NCBI GenBank assembly: GCA_023257655.1
Contig: JALRBQ010000095.1
Span: forward strand, 1 to 42,288
DNA: 42,288 bases
Direction: 5' to 3'
From: Pseudomonadales bacterium
GTDB taxonomy: Bacteria; Pseudomonadota; Gammaproteobacteria; Pseudomonadales; Pseudohongiellaceae
Under the pieces are notes generated by a model, which made no database searches, was not told the DNA's origin, and saw nothing but the letters and a program-made list of their open reading frames with translations. The stretch's first letter is position 1, and each line of letters opens with the position of its first letter. Below are positions 1-9,247 of the stretch, in pieces. Made by a program: the position numbers and the translations under genes.

Positions 1-31
1 ATGATAATTAGTTCTAATATGAGCAAAACGA

Positions 32-89
32 CACTGCCATTAAGTTAACAAAAAACTCGTCATGCCGACTTAATAACTTAATGGCGGTG
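32..89. repeat. Inverted repeat downstream of ubiD
   Basis: Arms at 32-47 and 74-89 are reverse complements over 16 bp with one mismatch, which would be a G-U pair on the plus-strand RNA. The core arm is GCCATTAAGTTA and the loop is 26 nt. It begins 27 bp past the ubiD stop codon. Read in the ubiD direction the T-run lies in the loop rather than after the stem, so it is not a textbook intrinsic terminator. It could be a 3'-end stabilising hairpin or a dispersed repeat. The rest of positions 1-115 shows nothing else. Confidence 0.6.
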
Positions 90-115
90 CTCTATCGCCT
101 GTATTTATTGTCAGG

Positions 116-1579
116 TTAACTAAATAAACTGTCCCATAAGGAATCTACCCGACTAACGACTTCGGGTTTCATCGTAATGGTTCGCCCCCATTCCCGATTC
201 GTTTCACCCGGCCATTTATTCGTTGCATCAAACCCGACTTTAGAGCCTAAACCGGAAACCGGTGAAGCAAAATCCAGGTAATCAATCGGGGTGTTTTCCA
301 GAATCGTTAAATCCCGCGCCGGATCCATACGGGTTGTGATTGCCCAAATGACATCCTGCCAGTTTCGAACATCCACATCATCGTCAACCACAATCACAAA
401 TTTAGTGTACATAAACTGGCGTAAGAACGACCAGACGCCCATCATGACGCGCTTGGCATGACCCGGATACTGCTTCTTCATGCTTACGACCGCGAGTCGA
501 TAGGAACAGCCCTCCGGTGGCAGGTAAAAGTCGACGATTTCGGGGAACTGCTTCTGCAGCAGCGGGACGAACACTTCATTCAGCGCGACACCCAACATGG
601 AAGGTTCATCCGGCGGGCGTCCCGTATAAGTGCTGTGATAAATAGGATCACGGCGATGGGTGATGCGCTTCACTGTGAAGACAGGAAATTCCTCGACTTC
701 ATTGTAATAGCCAGTGTGGTCACCATAGGGACCTTCCTTCGCCATCTCGCCCGGTTCGATGACGCCCTCCAGCACGAACTCTGCACTCGCGGGTACTTGC
801 AAGTCATTCGTCAACGACTTCACGACTTCAGTTTTCTCGCCGCGCAGCAATCCGGCGAAAGCATACTCGGACAGCGTGTCAGGAACCGGTGTAACCGTGG
901 CCAGGATCGTCGCGGGATCGGCACCAATTGCGATTGAAACCGGGAAGGGCTCTCCGGGATGCCGTTGTTGCCATTCGCGGAAATCCAGTGCGCCACCGCG
1001 ATGTGACAGCCAGCGCATGATGAGTTTATTTTTGGCGAGCAACTGCATGCGGTAAATGCCGAGATTCTGCCGTTCTTTCTCAGGCCCCCGTGTGATGACC
1101 AGTGGCCATGTGACGAGTGGTGCCACATCGCCGGGCCAACAAGTCTGTATGGGCAACAGTGAGAGGTCTACATCGGCTTCGTCGATGACGACTTCCTGAC
1201 TCGGGGCGGACTTCTTCACATTAGGTGCGATGTTCAGCACGCTCTTGTAACTGGGCAGGCTCTGCCACAAATCCTTCCAGCCTTTCGGTGGCGTCGGCTC
1301 TTTCAGAAATGCCAGCAGCTTGCCGACGTCGCGCAGACCCTCGATGTCTTCCTGTCCCATCGCCATCGCGATGCGTCGCGTATTCCCGAATAGATTGGCG
1401 AGTACAGGAACTGAAGAACCTTTGGGATTTTCGAACAGCAGGGCGGGACCGCCAGCACGCAAGCAACGGTCGCTGATCTCGGTTATTTCAAGATAGGGAT
1501 CGACAACAGTCTGTATGCGCTTGAGCTCGCCAGCGCGCTCGAGGGCATCGATAAATTCTCGCAGGTCTTTGTATGACAT
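116..1579 (-). CDS. ubiD: UbiD, 4-hydroxy-3-polyprenylbenzoate decarboxylase
   Basis: This is the prenylated-FMN-dependent decarboxylase that removes the ring carboxylate of 3-polyprenyl-4-hydroxybenzoate in ubiquinone synthesis. The 487-residue length matches the E. coli enzyme (about 497). The N-terminus [14 protein letters not shown] is the usual UbiD start, and the family blocks [18 protein letters not shown] and a C-terminal DxT(N/D)KWPGE-type segment are all present. The start is ATG at 1579. It lies 62 bp downstream of rho on the same strand, the same order as in Pseudomonas. Its activity needs the prenylated flavin made by UbiX, which is not in this window. Confidence 0.95.
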   Translation of the reverse strand: MSYKDLREFIDALERAGELKRIQTVVDPYLEITEISDRCLRAGGPALLFENPKGSSVPVLANLFGNTRRIAMAMGQEDIEGLRDVGKLLAFLKEPTPPKGWKDLWQSLPSYKSVLNIAPNVKKSAPSQEVVIDEADVDLSLLPIQTCWPGDVAPLVTWPLVITRGPEKERQNLGIYRMQLLAKNKLIMRWLSHRGGALDFREWQQRHPGEPFPVSIAIGADPATILATVTPVPDTLSEYAFAGLLRGEKTEVVKSLTNDLQVPASAEFVLEGVIEPGEMAKEGPYGDHTGYYNEVEEFPVFTVKRITHRRDPIYHSTYTGRPPDEPSMLGVALNEVFVPLLQKQFPEIVDFYLPPEGCSYRLAVVSMKKQYPGHAKRVMMGVWSFLRQFMYTKFVIVVDDDVDVRNWQDVIWAITTRMDPARDLTILENTPIDYLDFASPVSGLGSKVGFDATNKWPGETNREWGRTITMKPEVVSRVDSLWDSLFS

Positions 1580-1641
1580 CGTGTGCTGTTATCGGCGTCG
1601 TGAAGACGGCTACCAAGCGCGCAGGCACTCGGACGACAAGC

Positions 1642-2901
1642 TTACTTACGCTTCATCGCATTAAAGAATTCTTCGTTGGTCTTCGTGTCTTTCAACTTGT
1701 CCAGAATAAATTCAGTTGCCTGCACATCTTCCATGGAAGACAGGAGTTTGCGCAGAATCCACATGCGCTGCAATTCTTCCTCGGTTGTCAGCAGATCTTC
1801 GCGACGTGTGCCGGAACGGCGCACGTTGATGGCAGGATAAACCCGCTTCTCGGCAATCTTGCGATCCAGGTGCAGCTCCATGTTGCCGGTGCCCTTGAAT
1901 TCTTCGTAGATCACTTCATCCATCTTCGAACCGGTCTCGATGAGCGCGGTGGCGATGATTGTGAGGCTGCCGCCTTCTTCGAGGTTACGGGCGGCACCGA
2001 AGAAACGCTTCGGGCGTTCCAGAGCGTGCGCATCCACACCACCGGTCAATACCTTGCCCGACGAAGGAATGATTGTATTGTAGGCGCGAGCGAGTCGGGT
2101 GATGGAGTCCAACAGAATGACGACATCTTCCTTGTGTTCCACCAGACGCTTGGCTTTTTCGATGACCATTTCGGCAACCTGCACGTGTCGTGCTGGTGGT
2201 TCGTCGAATGTACTCGCGACGACCTCGCCCCTGACCGAGCGTTGCATCTCGGTCACTTCTTCCGGTCGCTCGTCAATAAGCAGAACGATCAGTCGGCATT
2301 CCGGATTATTCTTGGTAATGGATTGGGCGATGTTCTGCAGGATGAGTGTTTTACCTGCTTTCGGCGGCGAAACGATCAGGCCACGCTGGCCCTTGCCGAT
2401 GGGTGCAGTCAAGTCAATGATGCGTGCACTCAAATCTTCTGTGCTGCCGTTACCCACCTGCAGAGTCAGTCGCTCCTGCGGGAACAGGGGAGTCAGGTTT
2501 TCAAACAGGATCTTGTTTTTGGCGGCTTCGGGTTTGGTGTAGTTGATTTCGCTGATCTTTAGCAGTGCGAAATAACGTTCGGCGTCTTTCGGAGGTCTGA
2601 TCTTGCCGGCGATGGTGTCACCGGTGCGCAGGTTAAAGCGTCGAATCTGGCTGGGGGAGACATAGATGTCGTCCGGTCCGGCGAGATAGGACGAGTCCGC
2701 CGAGCGCAGGAAGCCAAATCCATCCTGCAGAATTTCCAGTACCCCATCTCCGGAAATGTCCTCGCCATTCTTCGCATGCTTCTTGAGGATGACGAAGATG
2801 ATGTCCTGTTTGCGTGTCCGCGACACGTTTTCCAATCCCATCTCATGCGCGGTAGCGAGGAGTTCAGCGATCGGTTTCTGTTTGAGTTCTGTCAGGTTCA
2901 T
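1642..2901 (-). CDS. rho: Transcription termination factor Rho
   Basis: Rho is the hexameric RNA-dependent ATPase that ends transcription at C-rich unstructured RNA. The 419-residue product, starting [15 protein letters not shown] at ATG 2901, matches the normal length. The reading frame stays open 25 codons further upstream to 2976, but that extension does not resemble Rho and is rejected. In order there are an N-terminal helical domain, the cold-shock-like primary RNA-binding domain (DGFGFLRS, then [19 protein letters not shown]), the Walker A P-loop SPPKAGKT, the Walker B region [16 protein letters not shown], the Q-loop and R-loop region ([10 protein letters not shown]) and the C-terminal FF(N/D)AMKRK end. 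Its long leader looks suited to autoregulation (see 2985-3210). Confidence 0.98.
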   Translation of the reverse strand: MNLTELKQKPIAELLATAHEMGLENVSRTRKQDIIFVILKKHAKNGEDISGDGVLEILQDGFGFLRSADSSYLAGPDDIYVSPSQIRRFNLRTGDTIAGKIRPPKDAERYFALLKISEINYTKPEAAKNKILFENLTPLFPQERLTLQVGNGSTEDLSARIIDLTAPIGKGQRGLIVSPPKAGKTLILQNIAQSITKNNPECRLIVLLIDERPEEVTEMQRSVRGEVVASTFDEPPARHVQVAEMVIEKAKRLVEHKEDVVILLDSITRLARAYNTIIPSSGKVLTGGVDAHALERPKRFFGAARNLEEGGSLTIIATALIETGSKMDEVIYEEFKGTGNMELHLDRKIAEKRVYPAINVRRSGTRREDLLTTEEELQRMWILRKLLSSMEDVQATEFILDKLKDTKTNEEFFNAMKRK

Positions 2902-3168
2902 AGTGGAGGGTCTTCTGGAAAGGGAAAGAGTCGAATCAATGCGGTACAGGAAAGCCGACTGGATTGCGCCAGGCATCTACCTTTCAGGCTGTTGAGTTCG
3001 GTGGTTGTCTAAGGGTTCAGTGGTTGGATTGTTGGGTTTCTGTTCTGGTTACTAAATTGGGATGAGCGGAGCAGACTGAGTTCATGAATGGTGGATGATG
3101 AACTACGGATTCAGAGTTTCTGATTACTATATGAAAAAGTTCCGCTACTGCTCGCTGTGGTTTTTCTT

Positions 3169-3210
3169 GGTTTTATGTTCTTGGTTTAATGTTCTGGGTT
3201 TTATGTTTTA
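3169..3210 (-). repeat. Three tandem 14-bp repeats in the rho leader
   Basis: Three head-to-tail copies lie at 3169-3182, 3183-3196 and 3197-3210. The plus-strand consensus is GGTTTTATGTTCTT with a few substitutions, and a degenerate half copy precedes them at about 3158. In the rho transcript each unit reads roughly AAGAACATAAAACC, placing one CC dinucleotide every 14 nt in G-poor RNA. Confidence 0.75.
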
Positions 3211-3551
3211 AAAATTCTTACAACTGGTTAAATCTATTTTTCTGCAGTTTTGCGACAAACTGTAATTTTATCTTCTGTGGGAGAGCGTGAGTGGAAGCTG
3301 AATTGACCGCAATGAATTGATCAGGGGTGCAAACGATCCAGTCAATATAGACCTACTCTCCAAATGTGTCCAGATGTTCTTTGAGGCGCTGCTGTTATTT
3401 AAAGCGGTGCCAGGTATCGCAAAAGGTAATTCGGGTTTAATTCTTGCCCGTCCAATGCACAATTGGATGCGGCGGATATTCTGGAGTTGCTTTGCTGCAG
3501 CGAGATGAATTTCTTAGGGTGATCTTGCTGCCGGAACAGTCGATCCTGCGA

Positions 3552-3572
3552 CGTCTCTCAAGGGGAGAGACG
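3552..3572 (-). terminator. Hairpin 17 nt after the trxA stop, possible weak terminator
   Basis: A perfect 8-bp stem (CGTCTCTC pairing with GAGAGACG) encloses a 5-nt loop and sits just past the trxA stop codon. No U-run follows in the trxA direction. It is therefore more likely an mRNA 3'-end or processing hairpin than a complete intrinsic terminator. Confidence 0.35.
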
Positions 3573-3588
3573 CCACATTAAACGCAAT

Positions 3589-3915
3589 TTAGATCACGCT
3601 GTCAATAAATGCCGACAACTGGGATTTGGACAGGGCGCCGACCTTGGTGCCGGCGACGTCGCCGTTGTTGAAAATAATCAGGGTCGGAATGCCTCGGATG
3701 CCGTATTTTGGCGCGGTATTTGTGTTCGCATCCACGTCCATCTTGCAGACCTTGAGCTTGCCACTGTACTCATCGGCGAGTTCCTCGAGTACCGGAGCAA
3801 TCATTTTGCAGGGCCCGCACCACTCGGCCCAGAAGTCCACCAGTACGGGGCCATCTGCCTTGAGTACGTCTTGTTCAAAACTACTGTCTGAGATGTGAAC
3901 GATATTGTCGCTCAT
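3589..3915 (-). CDS. trxA: Thioredoxin 1
   Basis: This small cytoplasmic dithiol protein reduces disulfides in ribonucleotide reductase, PAPS reductase and other clients. The 108-residue product has the active site W-C-G-P-C in the context [15 protein letters not shown], the downstream cis-proline region [10 protein letters not shown], and the Asp buried behind the active site (FWAEW context). The length is standard. The ATG at 3915 is preceded by AGAGGAAG about 9 nt upstream. It lies directly upstream of rho on the same strand, a conserved gammaproteobacterial pairing. The ppx and ppk genes that sit between trxA and hemB in Pseudomonas are absent here. Confidence 0.97.
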   Translation of the reverse strand: MSDNIVHISDSSFEQDVLKADGPVLVDFWAEWCGPCKMIAPVLEELADEYSGKLKVCKMDVDANTNTAPKYGIRGIPTLIIFNNGDVAGTKVGALSKSQLSAFIDSVI

Positions 3916-4112
3916 GTGTCGCTTCCTCTATCAACTGTATTACCTGGGGCTATCTGAAACTGTAATTGAGGGGGTATGCACAGGCTGGCATCAGATCGCT
4001 CTGGGTGCAGCTCGAAGCGCTCGATTACAAGGCTTGGTTAGTCCTATCATAAGGGCAAAAATTCTGGTTTCAAGTTCTCTCGCTTCTCGGCAGCGGGATC
4101 TCCGGGTGCACA

Positions 4113-5141
<1,029 letters not shown>

Positions 5142-5204
5142 TTAACTTATGAAAACCAAGGGTTTATAGTCGCTTGCACGAACTACAGCCCGTGAGGAAA
5201 AGGG

Positions 5205-5232
5205 GTTATAGCATACCGGAATTTGAGTGCAA
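5205..5232 (-). promoter_or_regulatory. Candidate promoter for hemB
   Basis: On the minus strand TTGCAC (5227-5232) and TATAAC (5205-5210) are separated by 16 bp, about 75 bp upstream of the hemB TTG start. The -10 is close to consensus and the -35 is poor. The intergenic region (5130-5305) is shared with the divergent fusion gene. Confidence 0.35.
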
Positions 5233-5305
5233 GGATAAACTCCTTCTGTTGCCCGTAATTACGAGACCACAGCCTGTGTGTCTCTCGCTGAATGGTTGAC
5301 TCTGC

Positions 5306-7447
5306 GTGACAAAATCAAAGCTGCTGCTTATATTGCTAGTGCTGATCGCGCTGGGCAGTTATTTCACACTCGACCTGGGGCAATACCTCAGTCTGCAGTA
5401 TGCCCAATCCCGCCTGGCCGAAATCCAGGCCTACCGTGACAATCACTTTGTCTTTTCGGCCTGTCTCTATTTCGCGGTGTATGTCATCGCGACGGCACTT
5501 TCCATCCCCGGCGCCATCATCATCACGCTTGTCGGTGGGGCCATCTTCGGACTGTTCTGGGGAACCCTGCTCGTGTCATTCGCCAGCTCGATCGGCGCGA
5601 CCCTGGCCTTCCTCGTATCCCGCCTGATTCTGCGCGACTGGGTGGAGAAGCGCTTTGGGGATTATCTGGCACCGATCAACCGCGGTATCGAACGTGACGG
5701 TAACTTCTATCTGTTTAGCATTCGTATGGTGCCGTTGTTCCCGTTCTTCATCGTCAATCTGTTGATGGGTCTCACGAGTATTCGCACTTTCTCCTATTAC
5801 TGGGTCAGTCAACTCGGCATGCTCCTCGGGACGATAGTTTACGTGAATGCCGGATCCGAGCTGGCGCAGATCGAATCGGTTTCCGGCCTTGTCAGTGCGC
5901 CGGTGCTGTTCTCACTCGTCCTGCTGGGCGTATTGCCACTCGTAGCGCGATTTCTTCTCGGCCTCCTGCGACGCAGCAAACCGCCGCAGCGACATCCGCA
6001 ACCGGCACACTTCGATGCGAACGTGGTGGTCATTGGCGCAGGCTCCGCCGGTCTGGTGGCCTCGCTGATTGTGGCCGGGGCCAAGGCGAAAGTAGTGCTG
6101 ATCGAGAAACACAAGATGGGTGGCGATTGTCTCAACACTGGTTGTGTCCCGAGCAAGTCGCTGATCCGCAGTGGTCGAATCAAATCCTATCTCGATCGGG
6201 CTCAGGAGTTTGGTATTGCAGATGTGAAGGGCACAGTGGATTTCGGCGCCGTCATGCAGCGTGTGCGCGACGTCATCGCCAGAATCGAGCCCCATGATTC
6301 TGTCGCGCGATTTACCGGTCTCGGGGTCGAATGTATCGCCGGTGATGCCCACATCGAATCGCCCTATTGCGTCACCGTTGATGGGCGCCGCATTCACACG
6401 CGCAGCATAATCCTCGCCTCCGGTGCACGGCCGCAGGTGCCGCCAATTCCCGGTCTCGACTCGATCGATTACTACACGTCGGACACAATCTGGACGCTCG
6501 AGTCCTTGCCCCCGCGATTGCTCGTCGTTGGTGGCGGACCGATCGGTTGTGAATTGGCTCAGGCGTTCAGCAATCTGGGTTCCCGGGTGACACAAGTCGA
6601 CATGGCGCCCCGACTGCTGCCACGCGAAGACCCGGAAGTCGCCGACCTGATCGCAGCCAGATTCGCGGCTCAGGGAATTCATGTGCTCACCGGGCACTCG
6701 CTCCAGCGTTTCATCCGTGAAGGGGATGTCGGCGTGATGGTAGCCGATTACAATGGCAGTTCGGTACGCGTTGAATTCGATGCTGTCTTGCTGGCGGTCG
6801 GCAGAAAAGCGAACGTCGAGGGTTTCGGATTGGAGGCGCTCGGCGTCGCAACGACGGCCCAGGGCACGGTTGCTGTGAATGAATTCATGCAGACGAACTA
6901 CCCGAACATCTATGCCTGTGGCGACGTCGCGGGCCCTTATCAGTTCACGCACATGGCGTCGTATCAGGCATGGTTTGCCGCGCTCAATGCCATGCTTGGA
7001 GGCCTGTGGCGCTCACCGGCAAACTACCGCGTTGTTCCCTGGGCAACCTTTACCGATCCGGAAATTGCCCGCGTTGGGCTCAATGAAACCGAGGCGAGGG
7101 AGCAGGGCATACCCTTCGAGCTGACCCGCTACGACCTCGACGATCTGGATCGGGCGATTGCCGACTCCGAAGCCCATGGTTTTATCAAGATTCTGACGCC
7201 TCCGGGATCGGACAGGATTCTGGGTGTGACAATTGTCGGTTATCATGCCGCGGAGCTGATCGGTGAATTCGTCCTCGCCATGACTCACAATCTGGGATTA
7301 AAGAAGATCTCGGCGGCAACCCACATTTATCCAACCCTGTATGAGGCCAACAAGTTTGCTGCCAACGCCTGGCGCAATGCGCGCCTGCCCCAGCGCTATT
7401 TCCCCTGGCTGGAGCGCTTTTTTCGTTGGCGCCGCAATCAGGAATGA
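5306..7447 (+). CDS. TVP38/TMEM64 membrane domain fused to mercuric-reductase-like FAD/NAD(P) oxidoreductase
   Basis: The 713-residue protein has two parts. Residues 1-225 are a TVP38/TMEM64 (DedA-superfamily) domain with several membrane segments and the signature region VGGAIFGLFWGTLL plus FSIRMVPLFPFFIVN. Residues 236-713 are a class I pyridine nucleotide-disulfide oxidoreductase: an FAD dinucleotide motif GAGSAG (244-249), the redox pair C275/C280 in GGDCLNTGCVPSK, a second nucleotide motif VGGGPIGCELAQAF, the second FAD motif YACGDVAG, and a dimerisation domain ending HIYPTLYEANK. The N-terminal CxxC metal-binding domain and the C-terminal Cys pair of true MerA are absent, so mercury reduction is doubtful. 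The GTG start at 5306 gives the first membrane segment directly. It lies 29 bp upstream of arsM on the same strand. Substrate unknown; a disulfide, quinone or metal(loid) redox role at the membrane is inferred. Confidence 0.88.
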   Translation: MTKSKLLLILLVLIALGSYFTLDLGQYLSLQYAQSRLAEIQAYRDNHFVFSACLYFAVYVIATALSIPGAIIITLVGGAIFGLFWGTLLVSFASSIGATLAFLVSRLILRDWVEKRFGDYLAPINRGIERDGNFYLFSIRMVPLFPFFIVNLLMGLTSIRTFSYYWVSQLGMLLGTIVYVNAGSELAQIESVSGLVSAPVLFSLVLLGVLPLVARFLLGLLRRSKPPQRHPQPAHFDANVVVIGAGSAGLVASLIVAGAKAKVVLIEKHKMGGDCLNTGCVPSKSLIRSGRIKSYLDRAQEFGIADVKGTVDFGAVMQRVRDVIARIEPHDSVARFTGLGVECIAGDAHIESPYCVTVDGRRIHTRSIILASGARPQVPPIPGLDSIDYYTSDTIWTLESLPPRLLVVGGGPIGCELAQAFSNLGSRVTQVDMAPRLLPREDPEVADLIAARFAAQGIHVLTGHSLQRFIREGDVGVMVADYNGSSVRVEFDAVLLAVGRKANVEGFGLEALGVATTAQGTVAVNEFMQTNYPNIYACGDVAGPYQFTHMASYQAWFAALNAMLGGLWRSPANYRVVPWATFTDPEIARVGLNETEAREQGIPFELTRYDLDDLDRAIADSEAHGFIKILTPPGSDRILGVTIVGYHAAELIGEFVLAMTHNLGLKKISAATHIYPTLYEANKFAANAWRNARLPQRYFPWLERFFRWRRNQE

Positions 7448-7476
7448 CAGGAATTACATCGTAGACGGAGTACATC

Positions 7477-8607
7477 ATGAATATTCAGGCTGAAATCAAG
7501 GACAAGGTCTCCGAGCGCTACGCTGCTGGAGCGAAAGAAAGACAAGAGGCACTGTGTTGTCCTGTAGACTACGATGCCGCGCTACTGAAATTGTTGCCGC
7601 AGGAAATCATCGATCGTGATTACGGTTGCGGTGACCCCTCGCGTTATGTCCAGGCTGGTGACACTGTCCTGGACCTTGGCAGTGGTGGCGGCAAGATCTG
7701 CTACATGGCGGCACAACTCGTCGGGGACACTGGCCGGGTAATCGGGGTAGACATGACTGACGAGATGCTGGAGCTCGCGCGTCGGCATCAGGCTGCCATG
7801 GCGGAGAAACTCGGCGGCGATCGCGTCAGCTTTCGCAAAGGCTATATTCAGGACCTGGCGCTGGATATGGATGCGGTCGAGGCCTACCTCGCAGCCAATC
7901 CTGTTACGACGGTGGAATCGCTACAGGCGTTCGAAGCCTGGAAGTCCCGACAACGCATCGAGCGACCGATGATTGCTGATAACAGCGTCGATCTGGTGGT
8001 GTCGAATTGCGTGCTTAATCTGGTGGCAGAAGCCGATCGCAAACACATGCTCGATGAAATCTTCCGGGTCCTCAAAGCCGGTGGTCGCGTCGCTATCTCT
8101 GATATTGTGAGTGATGAAGCAGTGCCAGAGCACCTGCGAGCGAATGAGGAGCTGTGGACAGGTTGCATTTCGGGCGCGTTCCAGGAACAACAATTCGGCC
8201 AGGCCTTTCTCGATGCAGGTTTCATCCTGGTCAAATACGATAAATGGGATGATCAACCCTGGCAGGTAGTCGAAGGCATCGAATTCCGGTCAGTTACCTT
8301 GATGGCAGTCAAACCCTCACCTCAGGTCTGTCTCGATATCGGTCAGGCTGTGATCTACACCGGGCCCTTCAGTGAAGTCCGTGACGACGAGGATCATGTC
8401 TATCCGCGGGGAGAGCGCATCGCCGTCTGCGAGCGCACCTTCCAATTTCTGACAGAAGGCCCGTTGCGTGAACACTTCATTGGCATAAACCCGTCAACGC
8501 CGAAAGCGGCCGTCAATTTTTGTGCGGCTCCGGGGACGGTGCGGCCGGCGAGTGAGACGAAAGGTGCCTCACATGCCAGTACCCGCAGCGGCGGCGCCTG
8601 CTGCTGA
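7477..8607 (+). CDS. arsM: Arsenite S-adenosylmethionine methyltransferase (ArsM-like)
   Basis: ArsM methylates trivalent arsenic using S-adenosylmethionine and glutathione or thioredoxin. This 376-residue protein has a SAM site VLDLGSGGGK (64-73) and acidic loop VIGVDMTDEML. The three Cys positions known to bind As(III) in ArsM enzymes are all present: C51 in DYGCGDPS, C178 in SNCVLNL, and C230 in WTGCISGAF. An additional CC pair lies at 27-28 and the protein ends GGACC, a Cys-rich tail seen in some ArsM. Residues 280-350 form a C-terminal extension with two more Cys. GGAG lies 8 nt before the ATG. It follows the TVP38-flavoprotein gene closely and is probably co-transcribed. No arsR, arsC or arsenic pump gene is seen nearby. 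A radical-SAM arsS partner, as in arsenosugar clusters, is also absent from the window. Confidence 0.85.
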   Translation: MNIQAEIKDKVSERYAAGAKERQEALCCPVDYDAALLKLLPQEIIDRDYGCGDPSRYVQAGDTVLDLGSGGGKICYMAAQLVGDTGRVIGVDMTDEMLELARRHQAAMAEKLGGDRVSFRKGYIQDLALDMDAVEAYLAANPVTTVESLQAFEAWKSRQRIERPMIADNSVDLVVSNCVLNLVAEADRKHMLDEIFRVLKAGGRVAISDIVSDEAVPEHLRANEELWTGCISGAFQEQQFGQAFLDAGFILVKYDKWDDQPWQVVEGIEFRSVTLMAVKPSPQVCLDIGQAVIYTGPFSEVRDDEDHVYPRGERIAVCERTFQFLTEGPLREHFIGINPSTPKAAVNFCAAPGTVRPASETKGASHASTRSGGACC

Positions 8608-8637
8608 TTCGGAGCGCGGTGGTCACCGCAACGCGTT

Positions 8638-9141
8638 TCAGGCCTGGGCTGGTTTGCGGAAAGCCATAAACAGGCAGATGCTGAACAGGAAGATGAAGGC
8701 GATCATCGCCATCTCGGGAATCGACAGCAGGCCGAGGAAGCGAAATTGCACCTCGGCGCAATTGCCATCACCCTTGAGCAGGAAATTCAGGGTTTCGATG
8801 AAGGGGAAATTCTCGAGTATATAGGTGAAACCGGGACCACAGGCCGGCACCTGATCTTCGGGCAGATGCTGCAACCAGATCTGGCGACCGGCGAAGTAGC
8901 TGCCAAACACACACATGGCAGCGCCAAGAAAGGCATAGCGTCGCTGACCGTCAACGCCCGGATTGTGGATAGCGGCGGCGAGGCAGGTAAGGCCGCACAG
9001 GATGACGAATACGCGCTGCGAAATGCACAGACCACAAGGCGACAGCAGCATGACGTGTTCCATGTACAACACGATGCCAATAGTGATCACGGAGGTGATA
9101 AATACGCCAAGGTTGATCAGTCTGTTACCGGGGATCGCCAT
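8638..9141 (-). CDS. dsbB: Disulfide bond formation protein B
   Basis: DsbB is the inner-membrane quinone reductase that reoxidises periplasmic DsbA. The 167-residue protein has four membrane segments, the first periplasmic Cys pair C-G-L-C after the first helix (LSPCGLCISQR) and a second periplasmic pair (one Cys in PACGPG, the other in DGNCAEVQ). The length is normal. It is convergent with arsM (30 bp between the stops). No dsbA is in the window. Confidence 0.95.
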   Translation of the reverse strand: MAIPGNRLINLGVFITSVITIGIVLYMEHVMLLSPCGLCISQRVFVILCGLTCLAAAIHNPGVDGQRRYAFLGAAMCVFGSYFAGRQIWLQHLPEDQVPACGPGFTYILENFPFIETLNFLLKGDGNCAEVQFRFLGLLSIPEMAMIAFIFLFSICLFMAFRKPAQA

Positions 9142-9247
9142 CTCTAACTCCGTTCAGTTTTTCTCATTGTGTTGAATCGCGTGATTTTTGTTGCAGTCGT
9201 CAGCGTGCGCTCATTTTTATATCACAAGCCAAGGCGTTAACAAGCGC

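Larger units (their letters stand above)
2902..3588 (-). promoter_or_regulatory. Long rho leader / trxA-rho intergenic region
   Basis: The 687 bp between trxA and rho have no convincing protein gene; small frames of 60-80 codons on both strands lack family features and good ribosome sites. Read as rho mRNA, the stretch corresponding to 2985-3068 is rich in C and A and very poor in G, with many CC and AC steps. That is the composition of a Rho utilisation (rut) site. A second G-poor tract made of 14-bp repeats lies upstream at 3169-3210. In E. coli rho is known to be autoregulated by termination in its leader. The assignment here rests on composition only. Confidence 0.5.

Noticed and set aside
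1573..2562. 329-codon open frame opposite rho
   Set aside because: It is a coding shadow of rho and has no recognisable domain.
3268..3508. Small open frames of 63-64 codons in the trxA-rho gap
   Set aside because: They have no ribosome sites and no family resemblance, and they overlap each other on opposite strands.
5912..6952. 346-codon open frame opposite the TVP38-flavoprotein gene
   Set aside because: It is antisense to conserved FAD- and NAD-binding motifs and has no protein features of its own.
5306..7447. True mercuric reductase (merA)
   Set aside because: The N-terminal heavy-metal domain and the C-terminal vicinal Cys pair are absent; only the flavin disulfide core is shared.
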